Source of the DNA: Anagrus nilaparvatae
Lineage: Eukaryota > Arthropoda > Insecta > Hymenoptera > Mymaridae
Length of the DNA: 64,000 bases
Assembly (NCBI GenBank): GCA_022575985.1
Contig: JAKSXM010000014.1
Span: 310,001 to 374,000, forward strand
Direction of reading: 5' to 3'
Part shown: in pieces, positions 61,158-64,000 of the stretch
Numbering within the stretch: the stretch's first letter is position 1
Layout of the letters: the number at the start of each line of letters is the position of its first letter
Notes under the pieces: model-generated
Told to the model about the DNA's origin: nothing
What the model saw: only the letters and a program-made list of their open reading frames with translations
Databases searched by the model: none
Translations under genes and position numbers: made by a program

Positions 61158-63034
61158 GGGTGATTGAACCAGTTAGTGACCAAAGTTCAAAAAGAGCAAA
61201 TTTAAGTGTAAATAAATAAACATTTTTAATGAATAATTTCTATTTTTTTTTTATTTTTGAAAATTTGGTAGTAGATTAACTAGAAAAACGCTATTATATT
61301 GTAAAAAATTTAAATTAAAACAAAAAATTCTCATTTCACCAATTAGTGACCACAGACCCCAATCAATGACCAATGAATCACCAACTAGTGACCTTTATTT
61401 TATTTATAATAAATATTGAAATAAAAAACTTCATATTTTTTTAAAAATTTGTCAAAACATGAAATTAAATTAAATTAAAAAGTAAGTTTTAATTATTAGA
61501 AGTCTAATTTAAAAAAAATAATAATAAAAAAAGTAACATATAACCTAGAGATATTATTAAAAAAAACTCATACTAAGTTTTATTTTGCACTTTATTATAA
61601 GAAACTAAGAACCAAAAAGTCTAATTCTTTTCACTTCATTATGTGAGTTAGTTTTATGTTGCTTTTGATACAAATCCTTATTTTCTTACTTTAAAAGTTA
61701 AATTTAAAAGTCCAATTTTTGCAAAGAAACAGTCAACTTTATTAATTGTCCTTTTTTTTGCACTGGCATAATTTTTTATTGTTTTATGAGAATTTTGGAA
61801 CTTACAGAAGACATATTATATATGAACTGTTACAACTTATCCAGCACTAAAGTATACCTTATGTTTGACAAGTTAACTTGTTTTTTATTTCAGGTTCTTC
61901 GCTTACTGCTTTATAGTAAACATTGATAATTGGGGTTCATCTGTAGTACACATTCACTACTAGCTTACTATTTTTAACTGTTTTTGATAATTGAAATTTT
62001 GGTACAACAATTTTGAGCCCTTGTAATTCATCGAGTACTTAAATGCCATGTTTAACCATTTTGAGTTATACGAATTGTAGTATATTAAGTTTTAATGATT
62101 TAAGCTGATCTAAATTTCATCAAATACTATTATATCATTAACTTTAGTTAAATTTAATAATATATTAGTATTCGATGAAATTCAGATGAGCTACAATAAT
62201 TCTAACTTGATATACCACTTTTTGTACAGCTTAAAATAGTTAACTATGGCATTTCAGTACTCGATGACAATCAGATGAACTTTATTTAAAACTGATTAAT
62301 ATAAAAAGAACTAAAATTTTATTATACACTATAAATTACACTATAAATATACAAATACACTATATGCAATAACTTTTCACTTTAATAATTTTTCTACTAT
62401 TTCTATATTTGGTACTTGTATTTTATAAAACAATGATTTAACTGTGAAAAAAAATATTTTTAAATAATTAATAAAGCTTTTAAAACTTAATTTTAATAAT
62501 AAAAATTAAACACGTTTTTAAAATTTTCACATTGTTAACATTGTTGTAGTTAAAAATAACAATATGTATAACCTCAAAATACGTTAAAATATAACTAACT
62601 GGTGAATACTTATTTTCCTAGATACCAAATCTTGACCACCTAATTAAATGAAAAATTAATAAATAATTAAGGTAAAATGCACTTAATTTTCTTAATATAA
62701 ATTATAAATTAACTTTTTTAATAAAAATATGACTATATTTTAAAATTTAACTTTTTATCAAAACCACTTTTAACAGGTTCTAGGGTTACCGCGGCAGACC
62801 TCTTTTGTGAGATTTTTACTATCTTTTCATCAAACTCCATAAAGAAATAATTTTTTTTTCTTAAAAGTAAAATTTTTTTCACAAAAAAAGTGTTTTGTTT
62901 GGAAAACGAAGGGTTATATTTTTTGATTTTTTTATGCAAAAGAAAAAATTTATTAATTAAAATTATTAAAAATGCTATAATACTCCTCCTCTGGTCATTA
63001 ATTGGGGGGTGCTCACTAATTGGTTCAATCACCC
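61158..63034. mobile_element. 1.88-kb TA-flanked element with Tc1/mariner-type ends
   Basis: The left end GGGTGATTGAACCAGTTAGT and the right end (complement GGGTGATTGAACCAATTAGT) are inverted and flanked by TA (61156-61157 and 63035-63036). Further inverted blocks lie inside (for example 'tcatcgagtactta' near 62026 and 'cagtactcgatgac' near 62256). There is no recognisable transposase; the 129-codon minus ORF at 62733-63122 crosses the right end. Non-autonomous. Confidence 0.75.
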
Positions 63035-63204
63035 TACTGAAAATTACTATTTGGAATTGAAATTTGCAATTTTTTGTTTCATTATGAATTATATTTTTCA
63101 AATTACTCCATCGATATTTCACAAAATTGTTATAAAAGAACTTTTTGAGAACAGGAATCCAAGGGAGTTGGTGAAAAATTTCAGAAAATTCATTTTCTGT
63201 TAAT

Positions 63205-63858
63205 TTTTTTGAATCAAAAATATATAGTCATTGGCTAATATCTGTTATAAAAAGTATATATTAAAAAATTGATCTCGTTGAATCCTACCTGCTCTTATAA
63301 AAACAATAAAATATAATGTAAATAAAATTGAAGCACGAGTCCAATGCAACTTATTTTTATTAACATAGGTAACATTTTGATATAAACATAATAAAACATA
63401 AAACATGAATTATAATATGTAAAGTTTTTTGTACATACTACTTAAAACAGTGAAGGCGATTCTATATTATTTAAAATCAAAGAAGAGTTAACTGTTTGAA
63501 TGACTATGCCTATATTGGCAATACTGACATTTCAAAGGATTTGCCTTGCAAAAATTTTTAGAATAAAAATAAAAAAATATAGTAACTAATTCTGGAATAA
63601 AAAAAACAGATATATCTAAGTTTGTAAATTAATTTTTATTAAAAATTATAGTTTATTCAGATACATGTAAGTTTGTTTATTTATGTTTTATTACAAATTA
63701 TAGTATTTTTAGTTACATTTAAAAAAATTACATTTTGAATATTTTAAAGAATTTTTAAAAAAAGATTTAAAAATATTTTGAAAACTACCATGTTATGTAA
63801 ATAATTATTATCATAAATATATCAAAGTATGTTTATAATAAATGTCTCGTTAAGGAGT
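63205..63858. other. Intergenic DNA downstream of the partial RING gene
   Basis: AT-rich; it would include the 3' untranslated region of the minus-strand RING gene. No other feature is supported. Confidence 0.4.
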
Positions 63859-63999
63859 TTACAAAAAAACACGTCTTGGCCTTTCTCTATTTAACAGTTC
63901 TCGACAAACTGGACATTCAAATCTTGGCTGCATATCTTCTTCGACGGTCAAGTCAACAACATTAAAAACGTTGTCATATAATTTACGTGCACAAACATT
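63859..63999 (-). CDS. RING-finger protein, C-terminal part (runs off the window)
   Basis: The minus strand reads, in frame from the window edge, NVCARKLYDNVFNVVDLTVE, then FECPVCRELLNRERPRR and a stop at 63861-63859. CPVC is the last zinc-ligand pair of a RING, and the cysteine near the edge would belong to the preceding CxxC. Spacing and sequence (CA..YD..., acidic stretch, then CP(V/I)) match the tail of the RING gene at 36227-36952, so the two are paralogs. The start and the coiled-coil region lie beyond 64000. Confidence 0.65.
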   Translation of the reverse strand, partial: NVCARKLYDNVFNVVDLTVEEDMQPRFECPVCRELLNRERPRRVFL

Positions 64000-64000
64000 A

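Overview
The window looks like nuclear DNA of an insect. It is strongly AT-rich, its real genes are split by short GT-AG introns (about 60-150 bp), and most of it is mobile-element debris. MULE, Tc1/mariner-like, hAT-like, Harbinger-like and TTAA-type elements all occur. Decayed leucine-rich-repeat genes together with low GC content would fit a GC-poor parasitoid wasp, but that placement is inference and is not proved by any sequence here.

Layout. (1) 1-3588: repeats, including a 1.58-kb foldback element flanked by TTA. (2) 3589-20336, minus strand: the most striking locus. A FLYWCH/MULE transposase (exons E1-E6, catalytic D202, D268 and E389 all present) is followed, one short intron later, by 25 consecutive small exons. 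All 25 have length divisible by 3 and phase 1-1 boundaries. They encode a low-complexity Ser/Asn/Gln/Glu-rich chain with an AT-hook split across a splice junction, a tandemly duplicated two-exon module and a Lys/Arg-rich end. The 7.8-kb intron 3 carries nested transposons. Two breaks are visible: a phase clash at E6/E7 and an in-frame TAG in E28. (3) 20597-28060: a run of long foldback elements, several able to form near-perfect hairpins of 0.3-1 kb per arm. (4) 28061-38040: AT-rich DNA with a segmental duplication and a two-exon Ala-rich coiled-coil RING gene (36227-36952) whose RING stops just before its last cysteine. A paralogous RING gene with that cysteine intact runs off the right edge of the window.

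(5) 38426-54690: a small hAT-like element with an 8-bp target duplication abuts a giant diverged inverted repeat (38947-54690). Its arms carry decayed pieces of host genes: VPS13-like, ANKLE1-like (LEM plus GIY-YIG), LRR genes and Drosha. The centre holds an apparently intact three-exon DD37D Tc1/mariner transposase, an intact two-exon MADF-domain gene, C2H2 zinc-finger debris and a TTAA-flanked element. (6) 54691-63858: intergenic repeats, including a pentanucleotide satellite, three near-identical 388-bp tandem copies and a 1.88-kb TA-flanked element. (7) 63859-63999: the partial RING gene.

Functionally the window is mostly transposon biology. The intact candidates are the mariner-like transposase, the MADF gene and perhaps the two RING genes. 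The MULE/micro-exon locus is the best candidate for something undescribed. The inverted host-gene fragments could feed small-RNA silencing of their parent genes. All exon models were read by eye from splice consensus and frame continuity; none has transcript support here.
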